Origin: CAYXFD01 sp964464175
Lineage (GTDB): Bacteria; Cloacimonadota; Cloacimonadia; Cloacimonadales; JAJBBL01
Assembly: GCA_964464175.1 (NCBI GenBank)
Contig: CAYXFD010000004.1
Coordinates: 1-64,000, forward strand
Direction: 5' to 3'
Length of the DNA: 64,000 bases
Shown here: piece after piece, positions 8,801 to 17,768 of the stretch
Layout of the letters: the number at the start of each line of letters is the position of its first letter
Numbering within the stretch: position 1 is the stretch's first letter
Notes under the pieces: model-generated
Told to the model about the DNA's origin: nothing
Seen by the model: only the letters and a program-made list of their open reading frames with translations
The model's database searches: none
Translations under genes and position numbers: made by a program

Positions 8801-10076
8801 TTCCATTGGTAATTATCTGGGTCATCAGGGTTCTGATACCGACATAACAGAGCTGAAACTGATTCAGTTGGAAAGAGCTGAGAATGAAAAAATCAAAGAA
8901 CAATTAACCCAATCCCAAAAGATGTATGCTATCGGGGAGTTAACGAGCAGTATAGCCCACGATTTCAACAATATGCTGATGATCATCTTGAATCGAACCG
9001 AAATAGCCCTGAAAAAGAGCAAAGCCGGAGAAACCTATCACGATACCTTCCTTGAGATCAAACAGACTGCGGAAAAATCCTTTCATCTTACCCGGCAGCT
9101 CTTGGGATTTGCCCGTAAACAGAAAAGGGAAATCAAGCATATCAATCCTAATGAGGGAGTAGAGAAGACGATCAGATTATTAAAGCGGATCATTCCGCCG
9201 GATGTTAATCTTGACTGGCAACCCGATAATGCTGTCTGGCAGATCAGGTTAGATGAAGCACACATCAGTCAGATTGTTTTGAACCTTTGTATCAATGCCA
9301 GAGATGCTATCGCCGGTGAGGGGAAGATAAAGGTCAGACTCCAGAACACGGTTTATCAGGAGAAACCTTACGTACTGTTAACTGTCAGAGATGATGGCTG
9401 CGGGATGAAGGAAGAGATCAGAGAGAAGATTTTTGATACCTTTTTTACTACCAAAGGAGAAGAGAAAGGAACCGGTCTGGGGCTTGCAACCGTAAGCAAA
9501 ATAGTAAATGAGAATAACGGTTTTATCGAAGTCACCAGTCAACCGGGAGAAGGGTCTTGTTTTTATATCTATTTTCCGAGAAATGACACTAAAAAGAAAA
9601 GAATAGAAGAATCGGTTACTGACCCGGAAAAAACGGATGGAACAGCCGCCTTAAGTTCAGGTGATGGAACTCAATGCCCTGAAAAAGTAATAACGGAAAC
9701 AGCAAGGGGAGGAACAATATTGGTGGTTGATGATGATCCCGCAATACTGAATTTAGTGCAGCTTATGCTGCATGAAATAGGTTTCGAAGCTCTTATAACC
9801 TCAGATGCTGATGAGGCTTTAAAGATCATAGGAAAGAGAGAACCGGTAATTGATCTTCTGATGATAGATATCTATATGCCTGAAATAGATGGTATCAGAC
9901 TCTCTCAAAAGGTTAGAAGTATTGATAACTCAATCAAGGTTTTGTTTATGTCCGGAAGTTCTGATGCGGCAGATAAAATCAGCAAAATTGAGTCTTCAGA
10001 TTCCATACTAAAACCCTTTTCAATGGAAGGACTAAAGATCAAGCTCGGGTCTATGCTTGAGCAGTTGTCTTCCTAA
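5892..10076 (+). CDS. Hybrid sensor histidine kinase with multiple PAS and GAF domains and a receiver
   Basis: 1394 residues, apparently cytoplasmic, with no membrane segment. Domain order: PAS (20-130), GAF (145-315), PAS (322-440), PAS (449-570), PAS (580-700), GAF (705-860), PAS (870-988), HisKA (1010-1075; phosphoacceptor His1023 in SIAHDFNN), HATPase_c (1110-1230; N box NLCINARDAI, then DDGCGM and GTGLGLA) and a receiver (1275-1392; acceptor Asp1326 in MIDIYMPEIDG, with DDD at 1280-1282 and Lys1374 in SILKPF). The first PAS has Cys65 and C76-x2-C79, a known PAS variant that may bind metal. The third and fourth PAS are near duplicates. The attached receiver implies an internal phosphorelay, with output through a partner not found here. 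No DNA-binding domain is present. Confidence 0.92.
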   Translation: MVFGKGETIENNDVFFVESIEIVRRMFDYIPDMVSIIDKDMNILYCNWRGFGSIPEEARILNSKCYKIFRGSNEICSDCQARRVISEKASFTGELQLSDGKHYELRVIPILNDKNRVECFVEWVRDITKLKDDIIELQSMNFALNTIKETAIIFAGKKNREDIFPLITKTFKELTGGTSAIFTLYDPRKKCTRIKYADIEKGMFSTLIKILGNSRILESEYPLSDSIYQEMLENPVREFDSLHEASFGAIPKIAATVFQRLQGIESFIGLAFFLDKQLYGTSLVALPANKKHTSAETIESLVQIFSLTLHRIIAEEDLRKTEENYRTLANNAPDVIVRFDRSLNVSFINQKGRDEFRVNSDQVIGKSLRSLALSEEVTKKWECGISTVFLSRKTETVELERKGEQGTKYYTSLLAPEFSEEGIVTSVLSITRDITQSRLTVKKLEESQRQLSTLMSNLPGMVYRCKNDANWTMVFVSKGSLALTGYKAEELVGNPDFSFPEIVFPEDRPYVRRAVRNGLREKRPFEIIFRITSADNKKKWVLEQGQGIFDSQGNLLYHEGFITDITDRMVAEKELEENRRRLSTLMSNLPGMAYRCSNDPDWTMEFVSEGCFPLTGLKAEELINNVKRSFANIIHQEDKNRVWDSVQAGLTEKKTFEIVYRIITADNKEKWVWEQGQGIFDKQDNLVALEGFISDITESKKAEKRQEALYEISKALNKTDRITDLCDQIRYHLGKVIDTTNFYVALYNEKNDTIRLVYNKDVKHDEYREFPAGKTLTKFVISRARPLLVTEDLLTKLITEGSVELLGLPFKIWLGVPLIAEGKVIGLIAVQSYSDPGLYTENDTKILSFVSEEIGIALKRRETAQRLRENRDRINRLSEQSRTFFWETDPEGLYTYVSHLTEEILGYKPEELIGKKHFFDLHPQEGLKKFQASVFDIINDRKGIINFETRMQRKDGVVIWIDSQAVPMFDSIGNYLGHQGSDTDITELKLIQLERAENEKIKEQLTQSQKMYAIGELTSSIAHDFNNMLMIILNRTEIALKKSKAGETYHDTFLEIKQTAEKSFHLTRQLLGFARKQKREIKHINPNEGVEKTIRLLKRIIPPDVNLDWQPDNAVWQIRLDEAHISQIVLNLCINARDAIAGEGKIKVRLQNTVYQEKPYVLLTVRDDGCGMKEEIREKIFDTFFTTKGEEKGTGLGLATVSKIVNENNGFIEVTSQPGEGSCFYIYFPRNDTKKKRIEESVTDPEKTDGTAALSSGDGTQCPEKVITETARGGTILVVDDDPAILNLVQLMLHEIGFEALITSDADEALKIIGKREPVIDLLMIDIYMPEIDGIRLSQKVRSIDNSIKVLFMSGSSDAADKISKIESSDSILKPFSMEGLKIKLGSMLEQLSS

Positions 10077-10087
10077 TTCCTTCAGTG

Positions 10088-10121
10088 ATATTGGAGAAAG
10101 TTTGTAAATTTTTTCCAATAT
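10088..10121 (+). terminator. Hairpin after the kinase genes, possible terminator
   Basis: ATATTGGAGAAA (10088..10099) pairs with TTTTTCCAATAT (10110..10121) over 12 positions with one G-T wobble and a 10-nt loop. It starts 12 bp after the hybrid kinase stop. The T tract lies inside the right arm rather than after it, so it is not a textbook intrinsic terminator. Confidence 0.45.
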
Positions 10122-10185
10122 TGCTCAGAAGTTCGTATGGTCAAGCTAACCTTTAAACAGATGATTGTGCGAAACGAATTAATTA

Positions 10186-10208
10186 TTGACAATATAGCTG
10201 ATTGTCAA
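10186..10208. promoter_or_regulatory. Inverted repeat overlapping a TTGACA box
   Basis: TTGACAAT (10186..10193), a 7-nt centre, and ATTGTCAA (10201..10208) form a perfect 8-bp dyad 84 bp before the TerB-like gene. The left arm is a consensus -35 box, so a protein bound to the dyad would overlap a promoter. No convincing -10 box follows at the usual distance. Confidence 0.35.
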
Positions 10209-10291
10209 GGAAGATAACAAAAGTAATTGGATGATTTTCTGCGGATTGTGAAAAGATAGATAAACATAAAGAGTATTACATTGGAGGAGAT

Positions 10292-10879
10292 ATGTCGAGA
10301 TGGTCTAAGTATTTAGGCAACAGTGTTAATTTTGCTGTAGAGAAGACGAGTGAAGAAGGTTTTTTAGAAAATTTCTTTGAAAAAAGGACATTTGAACCGC
10401 GTAACGATGAGGAGTTAAGAGAATTTGAAGATTTCTCCTTTGTTACGACAACCCTCTCTCTGGCGGTCTATGTATCATTAGCCGATGAAGAGGTCAGTAA
10501 ACAAGAAAAAGAAAGAATAATCTCCGAGATGATCTTTCAGTTAGAGCAATATTCTCATGAATATAGTGTTCTATCTGAAAAATTCGGTAATTCCGATAAG
10601 GAGATTATCAATGCCCTCTTTGAGAAATTCAAAGAGGAGGTGGTAAGCAATAATTACGATCTTGATGATAACATCAGAATTATTAATTTGATCTATGGAA
10701 ACAATCCCTATAAAAAGAACTATATTTTAAGACTCTGTTATATTATTGGTTTTACTGAGAGCAAAAACAGGGAAAAAGAGTTCGAGACAATTGATATCAT
10801 TGCCACTAAGCTGAAGATTAGTCAACAGGAGAGAGAGAGAATAAGAAAAGAAGTTAGTAAAGAGTATAAATCTGATTAG
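10292..10879 (+). CDS. TerB-like all-helical protein
   Basis: 195 residues, soluble and rich in charged helices. The segment around 55-75 (ADEEVSKQEKERI) and the later helix pair around 145-190 resemble the TerB/DjlA-N fold, in which an acidic loop follows the first helix. The first 50 residues are not recognisable. A strong ribosome binding site (GGAGGAG) precedes the ATG. It stands alone, and its stop lies 3 bp from the end of convergent dapD. TerB-like proteins are known from tellurite-resistance and stress gene clusters, but no such neighbours are here, so the role is unknown. Confidence 0.7.
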   Translation: MSRWSKYLGNSVNFAVEKTSEEGFLENFFEKRTFEPRNDEELREFEDFSFVTTTLSLAVYVSLADEEVSKQEKERIISEMIFQLEQYSHEYSVLSEKFGNSDKEIINALFEKFKEEVVSNNYDLDDNIRIINLIYGNNPYKKNYILRLCYIIGFTESKNREKEFETIDIIATKLKISQQERERIRKEVSKEYKSD

Positions 10880-10882
10880 AGA

Positions 10883-11704
10883 TTATCTGAGCAACTCTTC
10901 CAAAGAGACAGAGCTTTCCGTTTTCTCATCCCGATATTTTATTATCACCGGACAAGAGACACTAATACCATCGTGTCCCCTGAGAGCTCTGCTTCCAGGA
11001 ATAACTACTCCCTGTTCGGGGATAGTTAGAGGAATGCCGGCATCTGCCATGAGAAATCTTTTATTGACCGCATCATATACCTTAGTGGAGGAAGTGAGAA
11101 CGACCCCGGCAGCCAGGATAGCCTTTGCTTTAATCAAAACCCCTTCATAGATTCCACAATTACCCCCGATAAATGCCTCATCTTCAATAATTACCGGATT
11201 GCTGCCAACCGGTTCAAGTACTCCTCCCACGATAGCTGAAGCACTCAGGTGCACCTGTTTCCCGATCTGGGCGCAGCTTCCTACCAGTGAATGAGAGTCA
11301 AGCATAGTTCCATCATCAATGTAAGCTCCCACATTGACATAGCTCGGGGGCATAATAGTGACATTCTTACCGATATAGGCTCCGGAACGAACAGAGCTGC
11401 CACCAGGTACGATACGAATGCTATCCTTCTTATCGAAACGTCTTTCCGGATAAGTATGCTTGTCCAGAAATGACTTCGTATCCGACCAAACCATATCGGC
11501 AATTATACCCATGCGGAATCCGGTCAGAATCCCTTTTTTTACCCAGATATTAGTCTGCCAACGGTTATTTATCCTTTCAGCAGCTCTAATTGTACCCTCT
11601 TCTAACTTGCTGCGAAACTCCAGAAAAATTTGATAGTCTTTCTCACTGTAACCGGTTTGCTTTTGATATAGTTTTTCGATCTCATTTTCCAGCGGCATTT
11701 TCAT
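10883..11704 (-). CDS. dapD: Tetrahydrodipicolinate N-succinyltransferase
   Basis: Transfers succinyl from succinyl-CoA to tetrahydrodipicolinate in the succinylase branch of lysine and meso-diaminopimelate synthesis. 273 residues, matching the usual DapD length of about 275. The N-terminal helical domain (1-100) is followed by a left-handed beta-helix of hexapeptide repeats (about 100-235), including VRSGAYIGKNVTIMPPSYVN and GANCGIYEG-like turns (here GGNCGIYEGV). The ATG overlaps the TAA of the upstream nitroreductase by one base (TAATG), so translation is probably coupled. MPLEN two codons later could also be the start. No other dap gene is in the window. Confidence 0.93.
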   Translation of the reverse strand: MKMPLENEIEKLYQKQTGYSEKDYQIFLEFRSKLEEGTIRAAERINNRWQTNIWVKKGILTGFRMGIIADMVWSDTKSFLDKHTYPERRFDKKDSIRIVPGGSSVRSGAYIGKNVTIMPPSYVNVGAYIDDGTMLDSHSLVGSCAQIGKQVHLSASAIVGGVLEPVGSNPVIIEDEAFIGGNCGIYEGVLIKAKAILAAGVVLTSSTKVYDAVNKRFLMADAGIPLTIPEQGVVIPGSRALRGHDGISVSCPVIIKYRDEKTESSVSLEELLR

Positions 11705-12273
11705 TACCCTTCTATGCTGTTGGAGAATTCATCAATGTAAACAAATTCCGAAAGAGGTTTTCTTGCCGGTCTTCTTTTCTCATCTTTCTGCTGGTGTTCT
11801 TTCAGGTTCGGATCAACTTCCGGGTTGTGTTTACCAACGATGATCAAGGTGATCAACCTCATCTCTTCCGGTATTTTTAGGATTTGCTTGGCTTTATCTT
11901 CATCAAATCCCGCAATGGGGTGAGCGACAAGTCCAAGTTCTGTGGCTTTCAATTGCAGAAATCCGATACTCATTCCCGTGCCTAACAAATAATAGACCCT
12001 TTTTCCGACGACACAATCGAGGCTTTTCTGACTAAAAACAGCAATTATCAGCGAAGATTTATAAGCCCACTCATTCCCTTTTGATAAAGCGGAGAAGAGT
12101 TCCTTTAGTTTATCCGGATCCTTGACAAAAACGAATCTCCAGGGTTGATTATTGAAACATGACGGTGCTAATTGGGCAGTTTTGCTTAGAATTTTCACTG
12201 TTTCGTTAGTGATCTCTGTTTTTGATAAAGAACGGTAAGCTCTCCGTTCATTTATCGTCTTCTGAAGTTCCAT
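11704..12273 (-). CDS. Nitroreductase family FMN oxidoreductase
   Basis: 189 residues. The start RRAYRSLSKTEI matches the family's conserved R-R-S-x-R phosphate-binding region, and APSCFNNQPWRFVFV matches the A-P-S-x-x-N-x-Q-P-W FMN-binding motif. The central GTGMSIGFLQLKATELGL and the late LITLIIVGKH strand also fit. Members are homodimeric and use FMN and NAD(P)H to reduce nitro compounds, quinones or flavins. The substrate cannot be read from sequence. It is upstream of and coupled to dapD with a one-base overlap, which is more likely an accident of packing than a shared pathway. Confidence 0.88.
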   Translation of the reverse strand: MELQKTINERRAYRSLSKTEITNETVKILSKTAQLAPSCFNNQPWRFVFVKDPDKLKELFSALSKGNEWAYKSSLIIAVFSQKSLDCVVGKRVYYLLGTGMSIGFLQLKATELGLVAHPIAGFDEDKAKQILKIPEEMRLITLIIVGKHNPEVDPNLKEHQQKDEKRRPARKPLSEFVYIDEFSNSIEG

Positions 12274-12302
12274 GATTTTACCTCCTCAAAGAGTCTAAAT
12301 GG

Positions 12303-12953
12303 TTAAAAATAATACCTTAGTCCGGCTGTCATGATATTTGAACCTCCCCGGACACCGTTGTAAAGACCGAACACTCCGCTCCGATGATGAATTCTTCCGA
12401 TCAACTCCCAATTCTCTGTTTTGGGGATCTCTGCCGCTATTTCCAACATGAGGTAATTGAGTAGTTTTGTAGCATTGATGTTTGTTCTGCTTCGCTCTTC
12501 AATTACCGGTACTTCAGTAGCGTATGAGATCCCATTTCCCAGGGCGAGACTTAAGGGCATATATGTAGAAAAGGGATTGTAACGCATTCTGATAGCAAAA
12601 ACAAGATTAAATTCATAGTGTGACTGCTCCCCTATGTGTTTTGTGAACTGAGTTTCGAACTCCAGTCGGTAAAACTCGGATCGTTCCATCAATATTCTAC
12701 CGACAGCAAGTGTTTTTGTCCAGGAATCCTCATAGTAGATCGGTTTTAACATCAGGACTTTTTCTCCCAGGTGTCTGTCGGTGTAACGACCACCATAAAC
12801 GATTATAAAAAAACCTGAAAAAAGATCCGGATTGCTAATTTCAGGAACATCGGAATACTCTAACTGTTTCTCTGTTGTCAGAAGAGCAGAAACGGGGCTC
12901 AAGGCAAACCCCAAAAGTAATCCAGTTATGATTATTACGTTGATAGTCTTCAT
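12303..12953 (-). CDS. Putative outer-membrane beta-barrel protein
   Basis: 216 residues with a signal peptide (MKTINVIIITGLLLGFALSP, cleavage near SALLT). Alternating hydrophobic strands follow, and the protein ends in GLRYYF, an aromatic C terminus typical of outer-membrane barrels. A conserved-looking segment near the end (IHHRSGVFGLYNGVRGGSN) recalls small barrels related to lipid A deacylase, which have a His/Ser catalytic pair. That relation is only a suggestion. The frame extends to a TTG at 12986, but ATG at 12953 gives a proper signal peptide. The ribosome binding site for either start is weak. Confidence 0.65.
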   Translation of the reverse strand: MKTINVIIITGLLLGFALSPVSALLTTEKQLEYSDVPEISNPDLFSGFFIIVYGGRYTDRHLGEKVLMLKPIYYEDSWTKTLAVGRILMERSEFYRLEFETQFTKHIGEQSHYEFNLVFAIRMRYNPFSTYMPLSLALGNGISYATEVPVIEERSRTNINATKLLNYLMLEIAAEIPKTENWELIGRIHHRSGVFGLYNGVRGGSNIMTAGLRYYF

Positions 12954-13440
12954 ATCTTCCATACTATGTCTATTTGCTTGTTTCAATGTTAACTACATTT
13001 GACAGAATTTGATTAAAAGATGTCAAGCAGAAAAATCAGATTCTGCAGAGAGTGGTTTAAGAACTCAGAAGCACTGAGAAAATGGAAAATACTTCTAAAC
13101 AGAAGCTTTCCGTTTTCATTTCTTTTTGAGCAGGCAGCCAAAGGTCTTCAACTCCCTGGAGAGCAACTAACCTGAAGAGATAGCAACCTGATACAGAAAG
13201 GCTATGATAATTGTCCGGTTCATGAAAGAGGTATTGTCTGAAGATAGCAAAGAAGACTATCGGTTAAGGGTTTTAGTAGAGTTAAAGTAAAAAAAAATCA
13301 GAATTTTGTTGACACTTTGGCGGGGAAATATTTTTTGAGCCTTCACACAAGTAGTGTAGTGTTTTAGGCACTATTGAATAGGAAGAGTATCAAATACATA
13401 ACCAAGATACTTTTATGGATCTTTATTTGCAGGAGGAGAA
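12954..13440. other. Intergenic region before tuf, with hairpins
   Basis: Holds three inverted repeats and a promoter. TTGACA (12999..13004) faces TGTCAA (13021..13026). GCAGAA (13027..13032) pairs with TTCTGC (13041..13046). A longer hairpin at 13078..13117 combines an 11-bp outer stem (one G-T wobble) with a 5-bp inner stem CTTCT/AGAAG. A 28-codon frame (13204..13290, MIIVRFMKEVLSEDSKED...) ends just before the tuf promoter. It has AAAGG three bases before its ATG, too weak to call it a gene. Confidence 0.4.
13309..13334 (+). promoter_or_regulatory. Promoter of tuf copy 1 and the S10 cluster
   Basis: TTGACA (13309..13314) is followed after 14 nt by TATTTT (13329..13334). The same two hexamers with the same 14-nt spacer precede the tRNA/tuf copy 2 cluster, which supports function although the spacer is short. 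The 5' leader to the tuf ATG is about 100 nt. Confidence 0.45.
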
Positions 13441-14625
<1,185 letters not shown>

Positions 14626-14640
14626 GGAACAGGAGAAAAG

Positions 14641-14958
14641 ATGTCCACAAATGAACTTAGTAAGATTCGCATTAAGCTTAAAGCATATGATTATAGGCTG
14701 TTGGATAATTCGGTATCCGAGATAATAAAAAGTGCCAGAAATACCGGGGCGAAAATAATCGGACCGGTTCCTCTGCCGACTGAAAAGACAGTTTATACGG
14801 TTTTGCGTTCACCACATGTTGACAAGAAATCTCAGGATCAGTTTGAAATGCGAGTTCACAAGCGAGTTATTGACATCATGAACCCAACTCCACAGACTAC
14901 AAACGCCTTGAAAAAGCTGAGTCTGCCGGCCGGTGTTCATGTGGAGATAAAAGTTTAG
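14641..14958 (+). CDS. rpsJ: Ribosomal protein S10
   Basis: 105 residues, full length. Head protein of the 30S subunit; as NusE it also pairs with NusB in transcription antitermination. Typical stretches are IRIKLKAYDYRLLD near the N terminus and GPVPLPTEK for the mid-loop. Begins 15 bp after tuf with GGAG upstream. A 114-bp spacer without a clear regulatory fold separates it from rplC. Confidence 0.97.
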   Translation: MSTNELSKIRIKLKAYDYRLLDNSVSEIIKSARNTGAKIIGPVPLPTEKTVYTVLRSPHVDKKSQDQFEMRVHKRVIDIMNPTPQTTNALKKLSLPAGVHVEIKV

Positions 14959-15072
14959 TAATCTGAATGTTTAACAAACAATCAAGAATGGAATTAAGAG
15001 TAAAAATTGTCTTGGGTATTAACGGGATCACGATTCGGAAAATGCGCGGGACAAGATAAGGAGAAATAAAGA

Positions 15073-15696
15073 ATGATAGGGTTAATAGGCAAGAAAATTG
15101 GTATGACCCAAGTATTCGATGATGACGGGAAAGTGACACCAGTGACTGTTCTGCAGGTAGGACCTTGTAAGGTGATCCAGCGAAAATTCAGGGAAAAAGA
15201 GGGTTATGATGCCATTCAACTCGGGTTTGAACCCTTAAAAGAGAAGAAAGCCAATAAATCCTCTCTGGGGCATTTTAAAAAACACAACAGCAGTCCATAC
15301 AGAGTTGTCAGGGAATTCAGACTAAAGCAATACCGTGATATTGAAGAAGGCGAAGAATTTGATGTCTCAATGTTTATACCCAATGAGTTGGTTAAAATAC
15401 AGGGTATTTCCAAAGGAAAGGGATTTGCCGGTGTTATGAAAAGGCATAATTTTGGCGGGTTCGAAAGAAGCCATGGTGTCCATGAATCTTTCCGGGGCGG
15501 TGGTTCTATCGGACAATCAGCGACTCCATCAAGAGTAATGAAAGGAAAGAAAATGGCAGGGCATATGGGAACCGACAGAATCACTTTAACCAATATCAAG
15601 GTAGTTAAGATAGATGTTGAAAATAATCTATTGCTTGTTAAGGGAGCAGTTCCCGGTCATCGGAACAGTATTGTTTTATTAAGCAAGGAACTATAA
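15073..15696 (+). CDS. rplC: Ribosomal protein L3
   Basis: 207 residues. Starts MIGLIGKKIGMTQVFDDDG, as is usual for the family. The central extension that reaches toward the peptidyl-transferase centre is present (SHGVHESFRGGGSIG and GKKMAGHMG). An early 23S assembly protein. Followed 12 bp later by rplD. Confidence 0.97.
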   Translation: MIGLIGKKIGMTQVFDDDGKVTPVTVLQVGPCKVIQRKFREKEGYDAIQLGFEPLKEKKANKSSLGHFKKHNSSPYRVVREFRLKQYRDIEEGEEFDVSMFIPNELVKIQGISKGKGFAGVMKRHNFGGFERSHGVHESFRGGGSIGQSATPSRVMKGKKMAGHMGTDRITLTNIKVVKIDVENNLLLVKGAVPGHRNSIVLLSKEL

Positions 15697-15708
15697 AGGA
15701 GATAGCAA

Positions 15709-16344
15709 ATGTTAGAAGCCCATAAATATTCCGTAAACGGAGATAAGATAGGCACGGTGACTTTGAACGAAGCTATTTTTAATGTATCTGCTCCTAATAA
15801 AGAAGCCTTGCTTTACGAAGTTATTAACATGTATTTGGCTAATCAGAGACAAGGAACAGCATCCTCGAAGACCCGCTCTGAGGTTAAAGGAAGTACAGCT
15901 AAGTTGTATCGCCAAAAAGGAACCGGTAATGCTCGTGCCGGATCTCGCAGATCGCCGTTGAGAGTAGGTGGTGGTGTTGCTTTTGGCCCCAAACCGAAGG
16001 ACTGGTATCGCAGCATACCTAAAAAGAAGAAAAGATTGGCCTTGAAGATAGCCTTGACTGAAAAGGCTTTGAATGGAGATATAATGATAATCGAAGACTT
16101 GAAATACGAGAATCCGAGCACAAAAAAAGCCCTGGATTTAGTTATGAAAGTTGTTCCTGAAAAGGGTAGGAAACTATTGATTATCGCTGGAAGTGATCAG
16201 AATATCATCAAATCATTCTCTAATCTACCCGGTGTTAATACAGATAGAGCCGATAGTATCTTTCCTTATGAAATACTGAATTCCAGATACCTGCTCTTTA
16301 CAGAGTCGGCTTTAAAGACGGTAGAGGGGGTATTCAGCAAATGA
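15709..16344 (+). CDS. rplD: Ribosomal protein L4
   Basis: 211 residues. The long basic loop that lines the exit tunnel is present (RQKGTGNARAGSRRSPLRVG, about residues 65-84). In Escherichia coli L4 represses its own cluster through the S10 leader; no such leader fold was recognised here. The last four bases overlap the rplW start (ATGA), so translation of the two is coupled. Confidence 0.97.
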   Translation: MLEAHKYSVNGDKIGTVTLNEAIFNVSAPNKEALLYEVINMYLANQRQGTASSKTRSEVKGSTAKLYRQKGTGNARAGSRRSPLRVGGGVAFGPKPKDWYRSIPKKKKRLALKIALTEKALNGDIMIIEDLKYENPSTKKALDLVMKVVPEKGRKLLIIAGSDQNIIKSFSNLPGVNTDRADSIFPYEILNSRYLLFTESALKTVEGVFSK

Positions 16345-16628
16345 AACATATTAGAGAGATCATCATTTCTCCGGTATTGACCGAGAAATCGAATAATCAA
16401 CTCAGTCATAACAACTCTTATACTTTTAAAGTAAGTACTAAAGCTAACAAGATCGAGATAAAAAAGGCAATTGAACGAATATTCTCTGTAGTCGTGACTG
16501 ATGTGAATACCATGCAAATCCATGGAAAAATAAAAAGAATGGGTAGATTCAGCGGGAAAAGACCTGATTGGAAGAAGGCTATTGTTACCTTAAAAAAGGG
16601 GTATACTATCCCTGATTTTGAAGTATAA
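16341..16628 (+). CDS. rplW: Ribosomal protein L23
   Basis: 95 residues. Family signature PVLTEKSNNQL near the N terminus and a loop KRMGRFSGKRPDWKKA in the C-terminal half. Sits at the tunnel exit and is the docking site for SRP (Ffh is encoded at 40844) and trigger factor. Overlaps rplD by 4 bp. Confidence 0.96.
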   Translation: MKHIREIIISPVLTEKSNNQLSHNNSYTFKVSTKANKIEIKKAIERIFSVVVTDVNTMQIHGKIKRMGRFSGKRPDWKKAIVTLKKGYTIPDFEV

Positions 16629-16640
16629 AAGAGGTTAGAA

Positions 16641-17471
16641 ATGGGTATTAAGACATATAAACCGAAAACACCAACAATGAGATTTAAAACAGGTTTTACC
16701 TTCGAAGAGATTACGAAGAAAGAGCCTGAAAAATCTCTTATCAGACCCTTGAAAAGCAAGGCTGGAAGAAATAACCAGGGTAGGATTACCTGCAGACACA
16801 AAGGCGGTGGTCATAAACGGCACTACCGGATCATTGATTTCAAAAGAAATAAAGTCAACATTCCGGCAAAAGTTGCTGCAATCGAATACGATCCTAACAG
16901 AAGCGCAAGGATAGCCCTTCTTCATTATGTTGACGGTGAAAAAAGATATATATTAGCACCTTTGGGTCTGAAAGTCGGGGCGACAGTTATTTCTGGTCCG
17001 GAAGCTCCTATCGCTCTCGGAAATGCCTTGACTCTTGAAAGGATGCCCCTGGGGTCTATTGTACATAATGTTGAGTATAAAGCCGGAAGAGGGGGACAGA
17101 TTGCCCGAAGTGCCGGCTCATTTGCCCAGGTTGTTGCCAAGGAAGGGAATTACGTTCATGTTAAACTTCCTTCTAATGACGTTTATTTATTAAGAAAAGA
17201 GTGTTTGGCTACATTGGGGCAGATAGGTAATACTGAACATAACTCTATCGTTTATGGAAAAGCCGGCCGGAAAAGGTGGCTCGGTATCAGGCCTACTGTC
17301 AGAGGCGTAGCTATGAATCCCGTTGATCATCCTATGGGTGGTGGAGAAGGAAAGAGTTCAGGTGGAGGACATCCCGTATCACCATGGGGTAAGCTTTCTA
17401 AAGGTGGGAAGACGAGGAAAAAACGTAAACAATCCAATAAATATATCATCAAAGCGATGAAAAAGAGATAA
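16641..17471 (+). CDS. rplB: Ribosomal protein L2
   Basis: 276 residues, standard length. RNA-binding core includes GRITCRHKGGGHKRHYR. The C-terminal NPVDHPMGGGEG carries the histidine near the peptidyl-transferase centre. The lysine/arginine-rich tail is intact. Needed for subunit association and tRNA binding. Followed 14 bp later by rpsS. Confidence 0.98.
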   Translation: MGIKTYKPKTPTMRFKTGFTFEEITKKEPEKSLIRPLKSKAGRNNQGRITCRHKGGGHKRHYRIIDFKRNKVNIPAKVAAIEYDPNRSARIALLHYVDGEKRYILAPLGLKVGATVISGPEAPIALGNALTLERMPLGSIVHNVEYKAGRGGQIARSAGSFAQVVAKEGNYVHVKLPSNDVYLLRKECLATLGQIGNTEHNSIVYGKAGRKRWLGIRPTVRGVAMNPVDHPMGGGEGKSSGGGHPVSPWGKLSKGGKTRKKRKQSNKYIIKAMKKR

Positions 17472-17485
17472 AGGGGAGAGTTGAT

Positions 17486-17767
17486 ATGGCACGTTCCGTA
17501 AAAAAGGGACCTTTTGTTGATGAACATTTGATGGTAAAAGTTCAAAGACTTAACGACGAAAACAAAAAATCTGTTGTAAAGACCTGGTCGCGCAGATCGA
17601 CTGTCTTGCCAGAATTTATCGGTCATACTTTTGCTGTCCATAACGGGAAAAAATTTGTACCGGTCTTTGTTACTGAAAATATGGTTGGTCATAAGCTGGG
17701 AGAATTTTCCCCAACCCGGACTTATCGCGGTCATAAAGAAAAAAAGAAAAAAGAAAAAGGTAGATAA
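17486..17767 (+). CDS. rpsS: Ribosomal protein S19
   Basis: 93 residues. Starts MARSVKKGPFVDEHL, followed by TWSRRSTVLPEFIGHTFAVH. Located in the 30S head, where it contacts S13 and the A-site finger of 23S rRNA. The tail is very lysine-rich (KEKKKKEKGR). A 54-bp spacer with an inverted repeat follows. Confidence 0.97.
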   Translation: MARSVKKGPFVDEHLMVKVQRLNDENKKSVVKTWSRRSTVLPEFIGHTFAVHNGKKFVPVFVTENMVGHKLGEFSPTRTYRGHKEKKKKEKGR

Positions 17768-17768
17768 A

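Noticed and set aside
15216..15599. 127-codon antisense frame inside rplC
   Set aside because: Shadow of a well-conserved ribosomal gene, without a ribosome binding site or recognisable motif.
16418..16801. 127-codon antisense frame across rplW and rplB
   Set aside because: Covers two certain ribosomal genes on the other strand. The hydrophobic composition is a by-product of Lys-rich codons read in reverse.
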